In this document: positions 46,628 to 57,023 of the stretch, in pieces | Position numbering within the stretch: position 1 is the first letter of the stretch | Layout of the letters: the number at the start of each line of letters is the position of its first letter | Assembly: GCF_001747085.1 (NCBI RefSeq) | Contig: NZ_MDJD01000007.1 | Span: 310,001-374,000, forward strand | From: Flavivirga aquatica | Lineage (GTDB): Bacteria > Bacteroidota > Bacteroidia > Flavobacteriales > Flavobacteriaceae | Direction of reading: 5' to 3' | DNA length: 64,000 bases | The notes under the pieces: generated by a model | Seen by the model: only the letters and a program-made list of their open reading frames with translations | Told to the model about the DNA's origin: nothing | Database searches by the model: none | Made by a program: the position numbers and the translations under genes

Positions 46628-49600
46628 TTAATGTTTTTGAATAAACAATTTGGTATTTATATTGTCAAACGCAACTTCAATACCATTATCTAATTTATCT
46701 ATAATTTCAAGTTCACTTGTTAATGTTTCTGTTTTTATATATGCTATATTATCAACAATAGCATTTACTATATTTTCATCTTTTTGGAGCTTAACATCTA
46801 TTTTATCTGTTACTTCAAAGCCAGAATCTTTACGTAAATTCTGAATTCTATTAATTAATTCTCTAGCGACACCTTCTTTTCGCAAATCTTCAGTAATAGT
46901 TACATCTAATGCTACAGTTAATGCTCCTTCATTTGCAACTAACCAACCTTCTATATCTTGTGATATAATTTCTACATCAGCGCGTTCTAAAATAACATTT
47001 TTTCCATTAATATCAACCTCCAAACTACCATTTTCTTCAATTTTATTAATATTTTCCGATGTAAAGTTAGTTATTGCATTAGCCACAAGCTTCATATCCC
47101 TTCCAAAACGTGGTCCCAACGCCTTAAAGTTAGGTTTTATTTGTTTTACCAAAATATCTGAAGCATCTTCTAAAAGTTCTATTTCTTTTACATTTACTTC
47201 ATGTTTTATTAAATCGGACACCGCTAAAATCTCTTCTTTTTGTTCCTTATCACTAATAGGTATCATAATTTTTTGAAGTGGCTGACGCACTTTTATCTTT
47301 TCTTTAGCTCTTAACGATAATACTAATGAACATATTGTTTGAGCACTTTCCATTTTTCGCTCTAAACTTTTATCTACTAAAGAAGCATCAAAAATTGGGA
47401 AATTTGCTAAATGCACACTTTCGAATGTTTCCTTTTTAGTTACGGCATTTAAATCTAAGTACAATTTATCCATAAAGAAAGGTGCAATAGGAGCTCCTAA
47501 CTTTGCTATAGTAACCATGCATGTATATAATGTTTGATATGCCGAAATTTTATCTTCTTGATAATCTCCTTTCCAAAAACGTCTTCTACTTAAACGAACA
47601 AACCAGTTACTTAAATAATCTTGCGTAAAATCTGAAATTGCTCTTGCTGCTTTAGTAGGCTCATAATCTGCATAATAATCATCAACCTTTTGAATCAATG
47701 TATGCAATTCTGAAAGTACCCAACGGTCTATTTCTGGTCTTTCATTTAAATTAATATCTGCTTCACTGTAATTAAAATTATCCAGATTAGCATATAACTG
47801 AAAGAAAGAATATGTATTGTATAGTGTTCCAAAAAACTTTCGCTTTACTTCTTCTATACCTTCTAAATCAAACTTTAAATTATCCCAAGGGTTTGCATTA
47901 CTAATCATATACCAACGTGTGGCATCAGCTCCATATTTCCCTAATGTATCAAAAGGATCTGCCGCATTCCCTAAACGTTTGGACATTTTTTGTCCATTCT
48001 TATCTAACACCAATCCATTAGACACTACATTTTTATAAGCAACCGAATCGAAAACCATAGTTCCAATAGCATGAAGCGTATAAAACCAACCACGTGTTTG
48101 GTCTACACCTTCTGCTATAAAATCTGCTGGGTACGATTTATTATTATCGATTAACTCTTTATTCTCAAATGGGTAATGCCATTGCGCATAGGGCATAGAA
48201 CCAGAATCAAACCAAACATCAATTAAATCACTTTCACGAAACATTTTCTGACCAGTAGGAGACACTAATACAATGTCGTCCACAATATTTTTATGTAAAT
48301 CTAATTTAGCATAATTTTCTTCAGAATTATTCCCTACTTCAAAATCTGCAAAAATATCTTCTTTTAATAGACCCGCTGAAACTGCCTTAATCATTTCAGA
48401 TTTCAACTCTTCTACAGAACCAATACAAATTTCCTCCTTACCATCTTCTGTTCTCCAAATTGGCAGTGGTATTCCCCAATAACGAGATCGTGACAAATTC
48501 CAATCGTTAGCATTTGCTAACCAATTACCAAAACGTCCTTCTCCTGTACTTTTAGGTTTCCAGTTGATAGTTTTATTAAGACTATGCATTTTATCCTTAA
48601 CATCGGTTACTTTAATAAACCAAGAGTCTAATGGATAATACAAAATAGGCTTATCTGTTCTCCAACAATTTGGATAACTATGCTTATATTTCTCTACCTT
48701 AAAGGCTTTATTTTCTTCTTTTAATTTAATAGCTATTTCAACATCAACAGAACGCTCTGGTGCTTCATCTTCAAGATAATATTCATTTTTCACATACTTT
48801 CCAGCATATTCTCCCATTTCTGGTCTAAACTTACCTTGTAAATCTACAAGAGGCACCAAATTATCATTCTCATCTTTCACCAACATTGGCGGCACTTCTG
48901 GTGTTGCTTGTTTCGCTACCAAGGCATCATCTGCTCCAAAGGTTGGTGCGGTATGTACAATCCCAGTACCATCCTCAGTTGTTACAAAATCTCCTGAAAT
49001 AACTCTAAAAGCGTTTTCAGGATTATCATTTGGTAAAGCATAAGCCAATAACTGCTCATACTTAATACCAACTAAATCTTTTCCTTTAAATTCTTTAACA
49101 ATGTAAAACGGAATTTTCTTATCTCCAGATTTATATGTTAATAATTCAGACTTATCCTCTACCTGATTAAATTTTCCAGCAAATTGTTTTGCTACCAAAG
49201 GTTTTGCTAAAACAACGTTCATAGGTTTAAATGTGTATTGGTTATATGTTTCAACCAATACATAATCAATTTTTGGACCTACTGTCAATGCTGTATTACT
49301 AGGCAGTGTCCAAGGTGTTGTTGTCCAAGCTAAAAAATAAATAGTGCCTTCGTTTTGTAAAAAGTCTGGTAATGTATCTTCTATGGCTTTAAACTGAGCA
49401 ACCACTGTTGTATCAGTCACATCTTGATACGTCCCTGGCTGATTTAATTCATGGGAACTTAATCCTGTTCCAGCTTTTGGTGAATAAGGTTGTATGGTAT
49501 AGCCTTTATACAACAAACTTTTATTATATATTTGCTTTAATAGCCACCAAACACTCTCCATGTATTTAGGCTCGTAAGTAATATATGGGTCATCCATATC

Positions 49601-50032
49601 TACCCAATAGCCCATTTTTTGAGTTAAATCGTTCCAAACATCTGTATAACGCATAACAGCTTTTCTACAAGCTGCATTATAATTTTCTACAGAAATAGTT
49701 TTTCCTATATCTTCCTTAGTTATACCTAACTCTTTTTCTACACCTAATTCAATAGGCAAACCATGGGTATCCCAACCAGCTTTACGTTTTACTTGAAAAC
49801 CTTTCATCGTTTTATAACGTGGAAAAATATCTTTAATAGCACGAGCCAAAACGTGATGTACTCCAGGTAGTCCATTTGCAGAAGGAGGTCCTTCAAAAAA
49901 CACAAACGGTTTATTACTGTCTCGTGTAGAAACACTTTTTTCAAAAATGTTATTATCCTCCCAATACTGTAGTATCTCGTTAGCTACATTTGGTAAGTCA
50001 AGTCCTTTATACTCAGGAAATTTAGCGTTCAT
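46628..50032 (-). CDS. ileS: Isoleucyl-tRNA synthetase
   Basis: The 1,134-residue class I synthetase charges tRNA-Ile. The HIGH-equivalent lies in PSANGLPGVHH (about 51-61), where the form GVHH resembles the eukaryote-like IleS2 type. The CP1 editing domain carries WTTTPWTLPSNTAL, the KMSKR loop is GQKMSKRLGNAADP (about 680), and the anticodon-binding region follows. No C-terminal zinc-finger cysteine set was seen, also consistent with the IleS2 type. IleS2 enzymes are often less sensitive to mupirocin (family knowledge; not tested here). Length is normal. Confidence 0.96.
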   Translation of the reverse strand: MNAKFPEYKGLDLPNVANEILQYWEDNNIFEKSVSTRDSNKPFVFFEGPPSANGLPGVHHVLARAIKDIFPRYKTMKGFQVKRKAGWDTHGLPIELGVEKELGITKEDIGKTISVENYNAACRKAVMRYTDVWNDLTQKMGYWVDMDDPYITYEPKYMESVWWLLKQIYNKSLLYKGYTIQPYSPKAGTGLSSHELNQPGTYQDVTDTTVVAQFKAIEDTLPDFLQNEGTIYFLAWTTTPWTLPSNTALTVGPKIDYVLVETYNQYTFKPMNVVLAKPLVAKQFAGKFNQVEDKSELLTYKSGDKKIPFYIVKEFKGKDLVGIKYEQLLAYALPNDNPENAFRVISGDFVTTEDGTGIVHTAPTFGADDALVAKQATPEVPPMLVKDENDNLVPLVDLQGKFRPEMGEYAGKYVKNEYYLEDEAPERSVDVEIAIKLKEENKAFKVEKYKHSYPNCWRTDKPILYYPLDSWFIKVTDVKDKMHSLNKTINWKPKSTGEGRFGNWLANANDWNLSRSRYWGIPLPIWRTEDGKEEICIGSVEELKSEMIKAVSAGLLKEDIFADFEVGNNSEENYAKLDLHKNIVDDIVLVSPTGQKMFRESDLIDVWFDSGSMPYAQWHYPFENKELIDNNKSYPADFIAEGVDQTRGWFYTLHAIGTMVFDSVAYKNVVSNGLVLDKNGQKMSKRLGNAADPFDTLGKYGADATRWYMISNANPWDNLKFDLEGIEEVKRKFFGTLYNTYSFFQLYANLDNFNYSEADINLNERPEIDRWVLSELHTLIQKVDDYYADYEPTKAARAISDFTQDYLSNWFVRLSRRRFWKGDYQEDKISAYQTLYTCMVTIAKLGAPIAPFFMDKLYLDLNAVTKKETFESVHLANFPIFDASLVDKSLERKMESAQTICSLVLSLRAKEKIKVRQPLQKIMIPISDKEQKEEILAVSDLIKHEVNVKEIELLEDASDILVKQIKPNFKALGPRFGRDMKLVANAITNFTSENINKIEENGSLEVDINGKNVILERADVEIISQDIEGWLVANEGALTVALDVTITEDLRKEGVARELINRIQNLRKDSGFEVTDKIDVKLQKDENIVNAIVDNIAYIKTETLTSELEIIDKLDNGIEVAFDNINTKLFIQKH

Positions 50033-50518
50033 TTACTATAAATTCTTATAAGATTGCGAATTTAAGGAAATTTGTTAAAAAATAATTGAAATTTAAGTTA
50101 AAAGGAATAGAAAATCTAAGTTTAGTATCTAAAAGCCTTTCTATAAATATTCATTTTATTTTAACAAATCTCTACATCTTTTTTAATGAACAATAACGAA
50201 TAACCATTACACTTATTTCACACCCCCGTATTTCTTACAATTTTTTACAACAAAAATCAAAAAAAAATTCACATAAATACACAGCTCAATTACTTCGTTA
50301 CTAATATTTTATTAAAATAAATGTTTTTTTTTAGCAGTATATGATCTTTTAAGAAAAATATTACGTATAAACCTATAACAAATCAAATTTACAACTATAT
50401 CTTAACAACGACAAATCACTAACCTATAACAAATTACACATAAAAACCATGTTAACTGTATTTTTATTATGTGTATAGATATACGCTTTTATCATTAACA
50501 TTTTTAAATTACCTACTT
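50033..50518. other. Divergent intergenic region
   Basis: This 486-base, very AT-rich region lies between ileS (minus) and the beta-helix protein gene (plus). It must hold both promoters. No coding sequence, riboswitch or strong hairpin was recognised, and no convincing TAnnTTTG element with proper spacing. Confidence 0.4.
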
Positions 50519-52696
50519 ATGAAAGTAACAAACTATTTTATAGTTTTTGTATTTAGTCTCATTTTTAGTCAGCTAAATGCAAAAGATTATTATGTTTCCA
50601 CTAACGGAAAGGACTCTAACAACGGTTCCTTAAGATCCCCATTTAAAACCATTCAAAAAGCTGCAGATGTAATGAATCCTGGTGATATTTGTCACATATT
50701 TGGTGGAATTTATAGAGAAACAGTCGTTGTAAAAAACAACAACGTAACTTTTAAAAACTACAACAATGAAGAAGTTACTGTTTCTGGTACAGTGAAATTA
50801 AAAAACTGGACATCTTATAAAAACGGGATATACAAAGCCAATTATCCTGGAGCAGAAACTCAATTCACAATGCTTTTTGTTGATTTTAAAAGACAAGAAA
50901 TGGCACGTTGGCCAAATAATACAACGGGGAATATGATGGATCCTCTTGATAAGAATTCTGGATATGCAGATTGTAGAGTTTTTACAGGCGTAAAAGGAAA
51001 AAAACCAAGAAAAGTAACATTTAATAACATGCCTAGTTTTCCAAACAACTTTTTTAAAGGGGGTATTTTTAGAGGTATAAATGGGAAAAAATGGATGAAT
51101 CCAATGGGTACCGTTACAGCATCTCAAGGAAAAAATTTAACAGTAAACGCTTTAACAAAAGGGTGGCTTGATAACAGTGAAAAAATATCAAGTAACGATG
51201 GTAAAGGTCATGGTTTTATTTTTCATCTAAATGCGCTTGACATTGAAAACGAATGGTTTCAAAAAGACGATAAAGTCTACTACAAACCACCTACTGGAAA
51301 GAACCCTAACAACATGAATATCGAAGTAAAAAAGAGAAAATGGGGTTTTCAAATTAACAATAGAAGTGGCGTTATTATAAATGGGATAAAAATTCATGCT
51401 GCTTCAATAGAACTAAAAAACAGTAACAACTGTAAAGTTCTAAATAGCTCTATACAATATTTAATGCCATTCATAATGAGGGCAAATTACGCTGTATCTT
51501 ATAAAGAACATGGTGGAATATATATAAATGGTAACAACAATGAATTCAAGAATTGCTATGTAGCACATAGCTGGGGAAATGGTTTTACTATTGAAGGAGG
51601 AAATGACAACAAAATCAAGAATTGCTATATTGAAGACATTGGCTGGATTGCTCAATTTACTTCAAATATCCAAAACAATGGATTTAACACTCTAGTAGAC
51701 CATAGTACTTTAGGGTCTTCTGGTAGATTTCATATTCGTACCAATAAAAAAATGCAAATTACCTATAACGACCTTTACGATTGCATGAAGATGGGACAAG
51801 ACGCAGGCTCTATACAATGTACAAATGGAGGTGCTTGGGGTGTTCCTATAAATTTACAAGGCACAGAAATAGCATACAATAGAATTCATGATTGCACAAC
51901 ACTAACCAATGAGAGAAAACAATTTGTATTAGCTTTTTATTTAGAAGGATGCTATAATTACACCGTACACCATAACTTAGTATATAATTTTATAACAGAC
52001 GTTGTTCCTGACGGAACCTTTACCTATTTAGGCCCTAGGAAATCGAAAATAAAAGATTGTTATTATTATAATAATACTGTTTGGAATGTTAATTGGGGGG
52101 TAAGAATATGGAATAGAGATAAAGATGGAAAACTAGAAAATGTTCGTTTTTGGAATAATATTATTGATAAAAAGTCCAAAGACAATACAGATCGAGATAA
52201 TGGCATTCTATACAGATTGATCGATTTTAAAAACAACTATAGAAAAGCTTCTTCAAACAATCAAAACTCTATTTTCATGAATGCGCAGACGGGAGATTTT
52301 CGTTTAAAGCGAAATTCTGCTCCAATTGATGCTGGTAGATTTATACGAAATATCACCACTGATGTTAATGGTTCTTCTCCAGATATTGGAGCTATTGAAT
52401 ATGGTTCTACATTCCCAAATGTGGGCTCAAACTTAACCCCTAACAATTATAACACTGGTCAAATTACCCTAAGTACTTCAAAAGAAAACATTCTTAAAAC
52501 TACAACTGTTTATCCTAATCCTGCACATAACGAATTAAATATAAATGGGAAGTTTAACCAATGGGAAATTTTTAATTTAACAGGTCAATCAATTACAAAA
52601 GGTAACATTAATAAGATCGATATTTCAAACTTATCTAAAGGGGTTTATTTTATAAAAATTGATCAGAAAACTACAAAAAAAATCATTAAAAATTAA
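50519..52696 (+). CDS. Secreted right-handed beta-helix protein with T9SS sorting domain
   Basis: The start is placed at ATG 50519, which gives a clean signal peptide (MKVTNYFIVFVFSLIFSQLNA). An in-frame GTG 16 codons upstream would add a tail before it. The mature protein begins with the DUF1565-like KDYYVSTNGKDSNNGSLRSPFKTIQKAAD, as in many polysaccharide lyases and glycosidases with beta-helix folds. Long helix repeats follow (KNCYVAHSWGNGFTIEGGNDNKIKNC and others). The C-terminal 65 residues (YPNPAHNELNING to KIIKN) are a type A sorting domain. Surface-exposed glycan degradation is likely; the exact family is uncertain. It shares architecture with the protein at 34.6 kb. Confidence 0.82.
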   Translation: MKVTNYFIVFVFSLIFSQLNAKDYYVSTNGKDSNNGSLRSPFKTIQKAADVMNPGDICHIFGGIYRETVVVKNNNVTFKNYNNEEVTVSGTVKLKNWTSYKNGIYKANYPGAETQFTMLFVDFKRQEMARWPNNTTGNMMDPLDKNSGYADCRVFTGVKGKKPRKVTFNNMPSFPNNFFKGGIFRGINGKKWMNPMGTVTASQGKNLTVNALTKGWLDNSEKISSNDGKGHGFIFHLNALDIENEWFQKDDKVYYKPPTGKNPNNMNIEVKKRKWGFQINNRSGVIINGIKIHAASIELKNSNNCKVLNSSIQYLMPFIMRANYAVSYKEHGGIYINGNNNEFKNCYVAHSWGNGFTIEGGNDNKIKNCYIEDIGWIAQFTSNIQNNGFNTLVDHSTLGSSGRFHIRTNKKMQITYNDLYDCMKMGQDAGSIQCTNGGAWGVPINLQGTEIAYNRIHDCTTLTNERKQFVLAFYLEGCYNYTVHHNLVYNFITDVVPDGTFTYLGPRKSKIKDCYYYNNTVWNVNWGVRIWNRDKDGKLENVRFWNNIIDKKSKDNTDRDNGILYRLIDFKNNYRKASSNNQNSIFMNAQTGDFRLKRNSAPIDAGRFIRNITTDVNGSSPDIGAIEYGSTFPNVGSNLTPNNYNTGQITLSTSKENILKTTTVYPNPAHNELNINGKFNQWEIFNLTGQSITKGNINKIDISNLSKGVYFIKIDQKTTKKIIKN

Positions 52697-52715
52697 CCTA
52701 TTATAAATTTATAAA

Positions 52716-52755
52716 AGTTGTTCAAATGGATAAAATCATATCCATTTGAACAACT
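52716..52755. terminator. Long perfect hairpin in convergent intergenic region
   Basis: A 17-base perfect inverted repeat (52716-52732 and 52739-52755) surrounds a 6-base loop, between convergent genes. It is A/T-rich after the stem on both sides without a strict T run, so it probably serves as a bidirectional terminator. Confidence 0.6.
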
Positions 52756-52813
52756 CTAATATTAATACAATAACCAATTTAACTTTTATTTTTATAAAAG
52801 ATTTAATTAAGCA

Positions 52814-53440
52814 TCAATCAACACAAAAATCATTATAATAATACACTATATCAGGAATAGTATCTATATTAAATTCTTTTTTATTTAATTTTTGAATAAC
52901 CCCTTCGCAATCACTAAAATATTTTTTAACACTTTTTTTAAAATTTACAACTCCTAAAAAATCAATTGCTTCTAAATCACCCTCTTTTTTTGCATAATAT
53001 CTATTAAAAGTTTCTCTATGCCCCGATGTTACTCTTATAGGTGGTTCCATTTTTTGATCAAGAACAGTATAACCATCAACAACAAAATGACTCCTAATTT
53101 CAACATATAGACTTATCACACCTTGCTCTACAACTTTTAATAACCTTGGAGTTTTCCTATGTTGTATTTTTATATATGAAAAAGTAATATCATCTTCATA
53201 TGTCTTATTAAAAGTAATTCCTTTCACTATTAAATCAGTCCATACATCTGGTTTTCCTTCAAGAGAAGCTTTAAATTTAATTTTATAAATCTTTAAAATT
53301 TCTACAATTTTCCCATAACCTTTAACAGAAGTTCCGTCTAAAAAATGAATAGTAGCTTTTTCATATTTATTGAATAGAATATTCGATTCCATTGAAAAAA
53401 TAGACATAGAATAAAGCAGAACTATAAAAAGTATTCTCAT
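52814..53440 (-). CDS. Secreted protein of unknown function
   Basis: I do not recognise this 208-residue protein. It has a short N-terminal hydrophobic segment (MRILFIVLLYSMSIFSM), so it is probably exported. The mature part is rich in Lys, Phe and Tyr and looks like alternating beta strands (ATIHFLDGTSVKGYGKIVEI; VISLYVEIRSHFVVDGYTV). It ends with a short helix-like acidic and tyrosine-rich tail. It lies 17 bases after radA on the same strand. Confidence 0.65.
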   Translation of the reverse strand: MRILFIVLLYSMSIFSMESNILFNKYEKATIHFLDGTSVKGYGKIVEILKIYKIKFKASLEGKPDVWTDLIVKGITFNKTYEDDITFSYIKIQHRKTPRLLKVVEQGVISLYVEIRSHFVVDGYTVLDQKMEPPIRVTSGHRETFNRYYAKKEGDLEAIDFLGVVNFKKSVKKYFSDCEGVIQKLNKKEFNIDTIPDIVYYYNDFCVD

Positions 53441-53457
53441 TTCTAATATAACAACTT

Positions 53458-54816
53458 TTAAACTAAATAACCTACCAAATCCTCAACCTTAGAAATAAGC
53501 TGAATATTAATAACTGTGTTTTTTAATGAAATTTTATTGTATTTAGATACAAAAATGGTTGAAAACCCAAGTTTCTCTGCTTCTAAAATACGCTGTTCTA
53601 CACGTTGTACCGGCCTTATTTCCCCTGATAAACCAACTTCTGCGGCAAAGCAATAATTTGCCAACAAAGCTTCATCTTCATTAGAGGATAATATAGCAGC
53701 TACTACAGCTAAATCTATTGCTGGATCATCAACCGTAATACCTCCTGTAATATTTAAAAACACATCTTTTGCCCCTAACCTAAAACCTGCACGTTTTTCT
53801 AAAACAGCTAATAACATATTAAGCCGTTTTGCATTAAAACCAGTAGCAGAACGTTGAGGTGTACCATAAACAGCTGTACTTACCAAAGCTTGTACTTCTA
53901 TCATTAACGGGCGCATGCCTTCAAGGGTAGCCGCAATAGCGTTCCCAGATAATTCTTCGTCTTTTTTAGAAATTAGAATCTCACTAGGGTTACTTACTTC
54001 TCTTAAGCCAGAACCTTGCATTTCGTAAATACCTAGCTCATTTGTTGATCCAAAACGATTTTTATTCGCTCTTAAAATTCGAAACACATGATTACGATCT
54101 CCTTCAAACTGCAATACAGTATCTACCATATGTTCTAAAATTTTAGGTCCTGCAATATTGCCATCTTTAGTTATATGCCCTATTAATAAAACAGGTATCG
54201 CTGTCTCTTTTGCAAATTTAATAAGCTCTGTAGTACACTCCTTTATTTGAGAAATACTACCTGAAGACGACTCTATATAGTCACTATGTAGTGTTTGAAT
54301 GGAATCTATTATAACAATATCTGGTTCTAAAGCCTCAATTTGCTTGAATATATTTTGAGTCTTGGTTTCTGTTAAAATATAACAATTATTATTTTCTGGA
54401 TTAATACGCTCTGCACGCATTTTTATTTGTTTTTGACTTTCTTCGCCAGAAACATACAATGTTTTATATGGTAATTTTAATGAAATTTGAAGCAACAGTG
54501 TACTCTTTCCTATCCCTGGCTCACCACCTAAAAGCGTTAAAGACCCAGGAACCATTCCTCCTCCTAACACACGATTAAGCTCACCATCAAAAGTATTTAA
54601 CCGAGGCTCTTTCGATACATCAATTTCATTAATTAGCAATGGAACAGAAGCTCTCTTTATTGTTGATGCAGGTGTTTTCCAATCACTCTTTTCTGGTTTT
54701 TGAATAACCTCTTCTACAATAGTATTCCATTCTTTGCAAGCATTACATTGTCCTTGCCATTTAGCATATTGCGTTCCACAGTTTTGACAAAAAAATGTTG
54801 TTTTTACTTTAGCCAT
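53458..54816 (-). CDS. radA: DNA repair protein RadA
   Basis: The 452-residue RecA-like ATPase promotes branch migration in recombination repair. It has the N-terminal zinc finger (Cys10, Cys13, Cys24, Cys27), Walker A GGEPGIGKS (98-106), the RadA-specific KNRFG motif (ANKNRFGST) and a C-terminal Lon-protease-like domain (GGITVDDPAIDLAVVAAILSS). Length is normal. It starts 6 bases after the alpha/beta-hydrolase gene, so the two are co-transcribed. Confidence 0.97.
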   Translation of the reverse strand: MAKVKTTFFCQNCGTQYAKWQGQCNACKEWNTIVEEVIQKPEKSDWKTPASTIKRASVPLLINEIDVSKEPRLNTFDGELNRVLGGGMVPGSLTLLGGEPGIGKSTLLLQISLKLPYKTLYVSGEESQKQIKMRAERINPENNNCYILTETKTQNIFKQIEALEPDIVIIDSIQTLHSDYIESSSGSISQIKECTTELIKFAKETAIPVLLIGHITKDGNIAGPKILEHMVDTVLQFEGDRNHVFRILRANKNRFGSTNELGIYEMQGSGLREVSNPSEILISKKDEELSGNAIAATLEGMRPLMIEVQALVSTAVYGTPQRSATGFNAKRLNMLLAVLEKRAGFRLGAKDVFLNITGGITVDDPAIDLAVVAAILSSNEDEALLANYCFAAEVGLSGEIRPVQRVEQRILEAEKLGFSTIFVSKYNKISLKNTVINIQLISKVEDLVGYLV

Positions 54817-54822
54817 TACTAT

Positions 54823-55971
54823 TTAGTACCCAAAATCTTCTTTAATTAAATCTGCTTTTTCTATCATCATGTCTTTTGTAATACCTGCTACTTCCTCTAA
54901 AGTATAAGCAGATTGATAGGTACGCATTGCTTTTTTAGGTTCTCCCGTTTCTTCATAAAATCGAGCTAAATAATAACTCCCTAAAATAGTACTAGGATAT
55001 TGTTTTCTAGCTATATCACCTAAATCTTTATAAAATTCAAAAATTTCTTTCTTTTCAATAGCAGCAGATATAGCTTTAAAATCGTTAAGTAAAATCTTCT
55101 TTTCAACCCCAAATAAATCATTAATAGTTTGATATTTTTCTTGAAGATAAAGCACTGGAGATATTTCCAACTCAAGAATAGTTTCTTTATATTCCTTTTT
55201 ACTTATTGGTTGAAAAGCTCTAAAAAACTTCTCAATAGCAGTAGGAAATGCATGTGTAGGTACAGAATAATGAGATGGTCCCTCAAAACTTTCAAAAGTA
55301 TAATCTAAATTTTCATTTTCAATAGCAGAAATATCTGTATTTAAAGCATCAGACATCTCTTTTATAGATGCCGAATCATTATTCGTATTTGCTAAATAAT
55401 AGAATATCTTAGACTCTAACTTATTTAATCTATTAGGTATAAAGTCTAACATATTGGGAGCCAATTCTGGACTTATCACTACATAACCTTTAAATAATGG
55501 CTTAGGTTTTAATAAGAAATAATTTATAAAATTTGCTGTTTCTCCATGACCTACAGCAACTCTAAAACTAGTTGTTTTATATGTTTTTTCTATATAAGGG
55601 ATAAGCTCTAGACCTATAAATTCATAAAATTCAGATCCAGAATCAATTGGTAACGAGTTTTGCTCAGAATACATACAATCATCATAGCGTTTATCAAGCT
55701 GATTAATACCAACTACAATAGCTTCTGGCATATCTTCCCAATAAGAATAATAATCTACATTCCCTGCAACAGCTTCAAACATATAATCACCATCAAGTAC
55801 TATAAATAAAGGATATTTTTTATCGTCATTAACATTATAACCTCTTGGTAATTGTATTTTCAATTCGCGAGACTCTTCTAATCTTGCAGACTCAAAGCTT
55901 TTATACTTAATTTGTGCTTGAGTAAGGGTTAAAACACAAAAAAAGATCAAAAAAATAATAGGTTTCTTCAT
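54823..55971 (-). CDS. Alpha/beta-hydrolase (esterase D/Fes-like) fold protein with altered nucleophile
   Basis: The 382-residue protein has a signal peptide (1-20, TQAQ). The esterase-D-like domain (LPRGYNVNDDKKYPLFIVLDGDYMF, 41-65) and a late GPSHYSVP histidine region fit the Fes/IroE-like hydrolase group. The nucleophile elbow, GHSxGG in active relatives, reads VGHGETAN (Gly141-His142-Gly143-Glu144), so no serine is present. The C-terminal 100 residues look like TPR-type helices (SYYLARFYEETGEPKKAMRTYQSAY). It may be a non-catalytic binding protein. It sits between the flippase-like gene and radA on the same strand. Confidence 0.75.
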   Translation of the reverse strand: MKKPIIFLIFFCVLTLTQAQIKYKSFESARLEESRELKIQLPRGYNVNDDKKYPLFIVLDGDYMFEAVAGNVDYYSYWEDMPEAIVVGINQLDKRYDDCMYSEQNSLPIDSGSEFYEFIGLELIPYIEKTYKTTSFRVAVGHGETANFINYFLLKPKPLFKGYVVISPELAPNMLDFIPNRLNKLESKIFYYLANTNNDSASIKEMSDALNTDISAIENENLDYTFESFEGPSHYSVPTHAFPTAIEKFFRAFQPISKKEYKETILELEISPVLYLQEKYQTINDLFGVEKKILLNDFKAISAAIEKKEIFEFYKDLGDIARKQYPSTILGSYYLARFYEETGEPKKAMRTYQSAYTLEEVAGITKDMMIEKADLIKEDFGY

Positions 55972-56062
55972 TTTAATTAATTTGAAGTTTAATTTGGCAA
56001 GGTATGAAATAAGCCTAAACTTTTCAAGGTTATTCTAATTTGAAAACAGTATAAAACTGTTT

Positions 56063-57019
56063 CTAAGTTTTTTTTCTATTATAAATAGGCAAGAATATAA
56101 ATGATAAAACACCTAATAGAAAAATCATAAGTGTTTGAGATGACCAGATAATCCACCCAAAAGCATAACTAGCATCTTTTGGCAATCCAAATAACAACAA
56201 AGCACCTAATACAGCTGCAGGATAAAAAAACACACCTCCATTAGTTGCTGCTATAGTAAAGCTTGCTGCTATAAATGCAATAACAACAGCCCCTAAAGAA
56301 ATACCTTCTAAATCTTTAACAGCAAATGTAGTAACATAAAACATAAGGATGTACATCCCCCAGATGAATAAAGTATGAAAAATAAATAACCATTTATTTT
56401 TCATTTTAAAAATACTTAAAAGCCCCTCTAATAATCCATTTAAAAATGTTTTAATTTTCAAAGCGATGTTTAATTGACTTTGCTTTATATAAAAAATCAA
56501 AACAAAGAAAATAACAGCAAATACCCCCCCTACAAAAATCAATTTCCTAGATGGAATTAATTTTTCTAAAAGCTGAAAAATAAAATCAAATTGAACGATT
56601 AACGTTACAATTATAATCATTAGCATAACAATAAGATCTGCTATACGTTCTGCGACTATAGTCCCAAATCCTTTTTCAAAAGGCACTCCTTCATAATTTG
56701 TAAGAGCTACAGCTCTTAAAACTTCTCCAGATCGTGGAATTCCATAATTAGCCAAATAGGTTATAAATACCGCCATAATACTGTTAGGTAACTTTACATT
56801 ATATCCCATTGGCTCCAATAAGTATTGCCATCTATAAGCCCGTGATAAATGACTTAACAAGCCAAAAAAGACACCTAAAACAACCCACCAATAATTTGCA
56901 CTTTTAAAATAAGGAATTATAGTAGATATTGGTATTTTCGAAAACATATACCAACCAAAACAGACAGCTAATAAAAGCGGAATTAAAATCTTTAAAACCT
57001 TTTTTCTAATATTATTCAA
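56063..57019 (-). CDS. Lysylphosphatidylglycerol-synthase-type (YbhN/UPF0104) membrane protein
   Basis: The 318-residue integral membrane protein has about eight hydrophobic segments. Family marks are the SHLSRAYRWQYLLEPMGY segment (about 57-74), NYGIPRSGEVLRA (about 90-102) and a late proline-containing ATNGGVFFYPAAVLG stretch. Relatives act in or near lipid modification and transport; no aminoacyl-transferase domain is attached. The start is TTG at 57019: an upstream stop excludes others and the next Met is 24 residues on. It begins 4 bases after panD, suggesting coupling. Confidence 0.85.
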   Translation of the reverse strand: MNNIRKKVLKILIPLLLAVCFGWYMFSKIPISTIIPYFKSANYWWVVLGVFFGLLSHLSRAYRWQYLLEPMGYNVKLPNSIMAVFITYLANYGIPRSGEVLRAVALTNYEGVPFEKGFGTIVAERIADLIVMLMIIIVTLIVQFDFIFQLLEKLIPSRKLIFVGGVFAVIFFVLIFYIKQSQLNIALKIKTFLNGLLEGLLSIFKMKNKWLFIFHTLFIWGMYILMFYVTTFAVKDLEGISLGAVVIAFIAASFTIAATNGGVFFYPAAVLGALLLFGLPKDASYAFGWIIWSSQTLMIFLLGVLSFIFLPIYNRKKT

Positions 57020-57023
57020 GCCT

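Noticed and set aside
50471-50518. Upstream GTG start for the beta-helix protein
   Set aside because: It would place 16 residues before a complete signal peptide that begins at ATG 50519.
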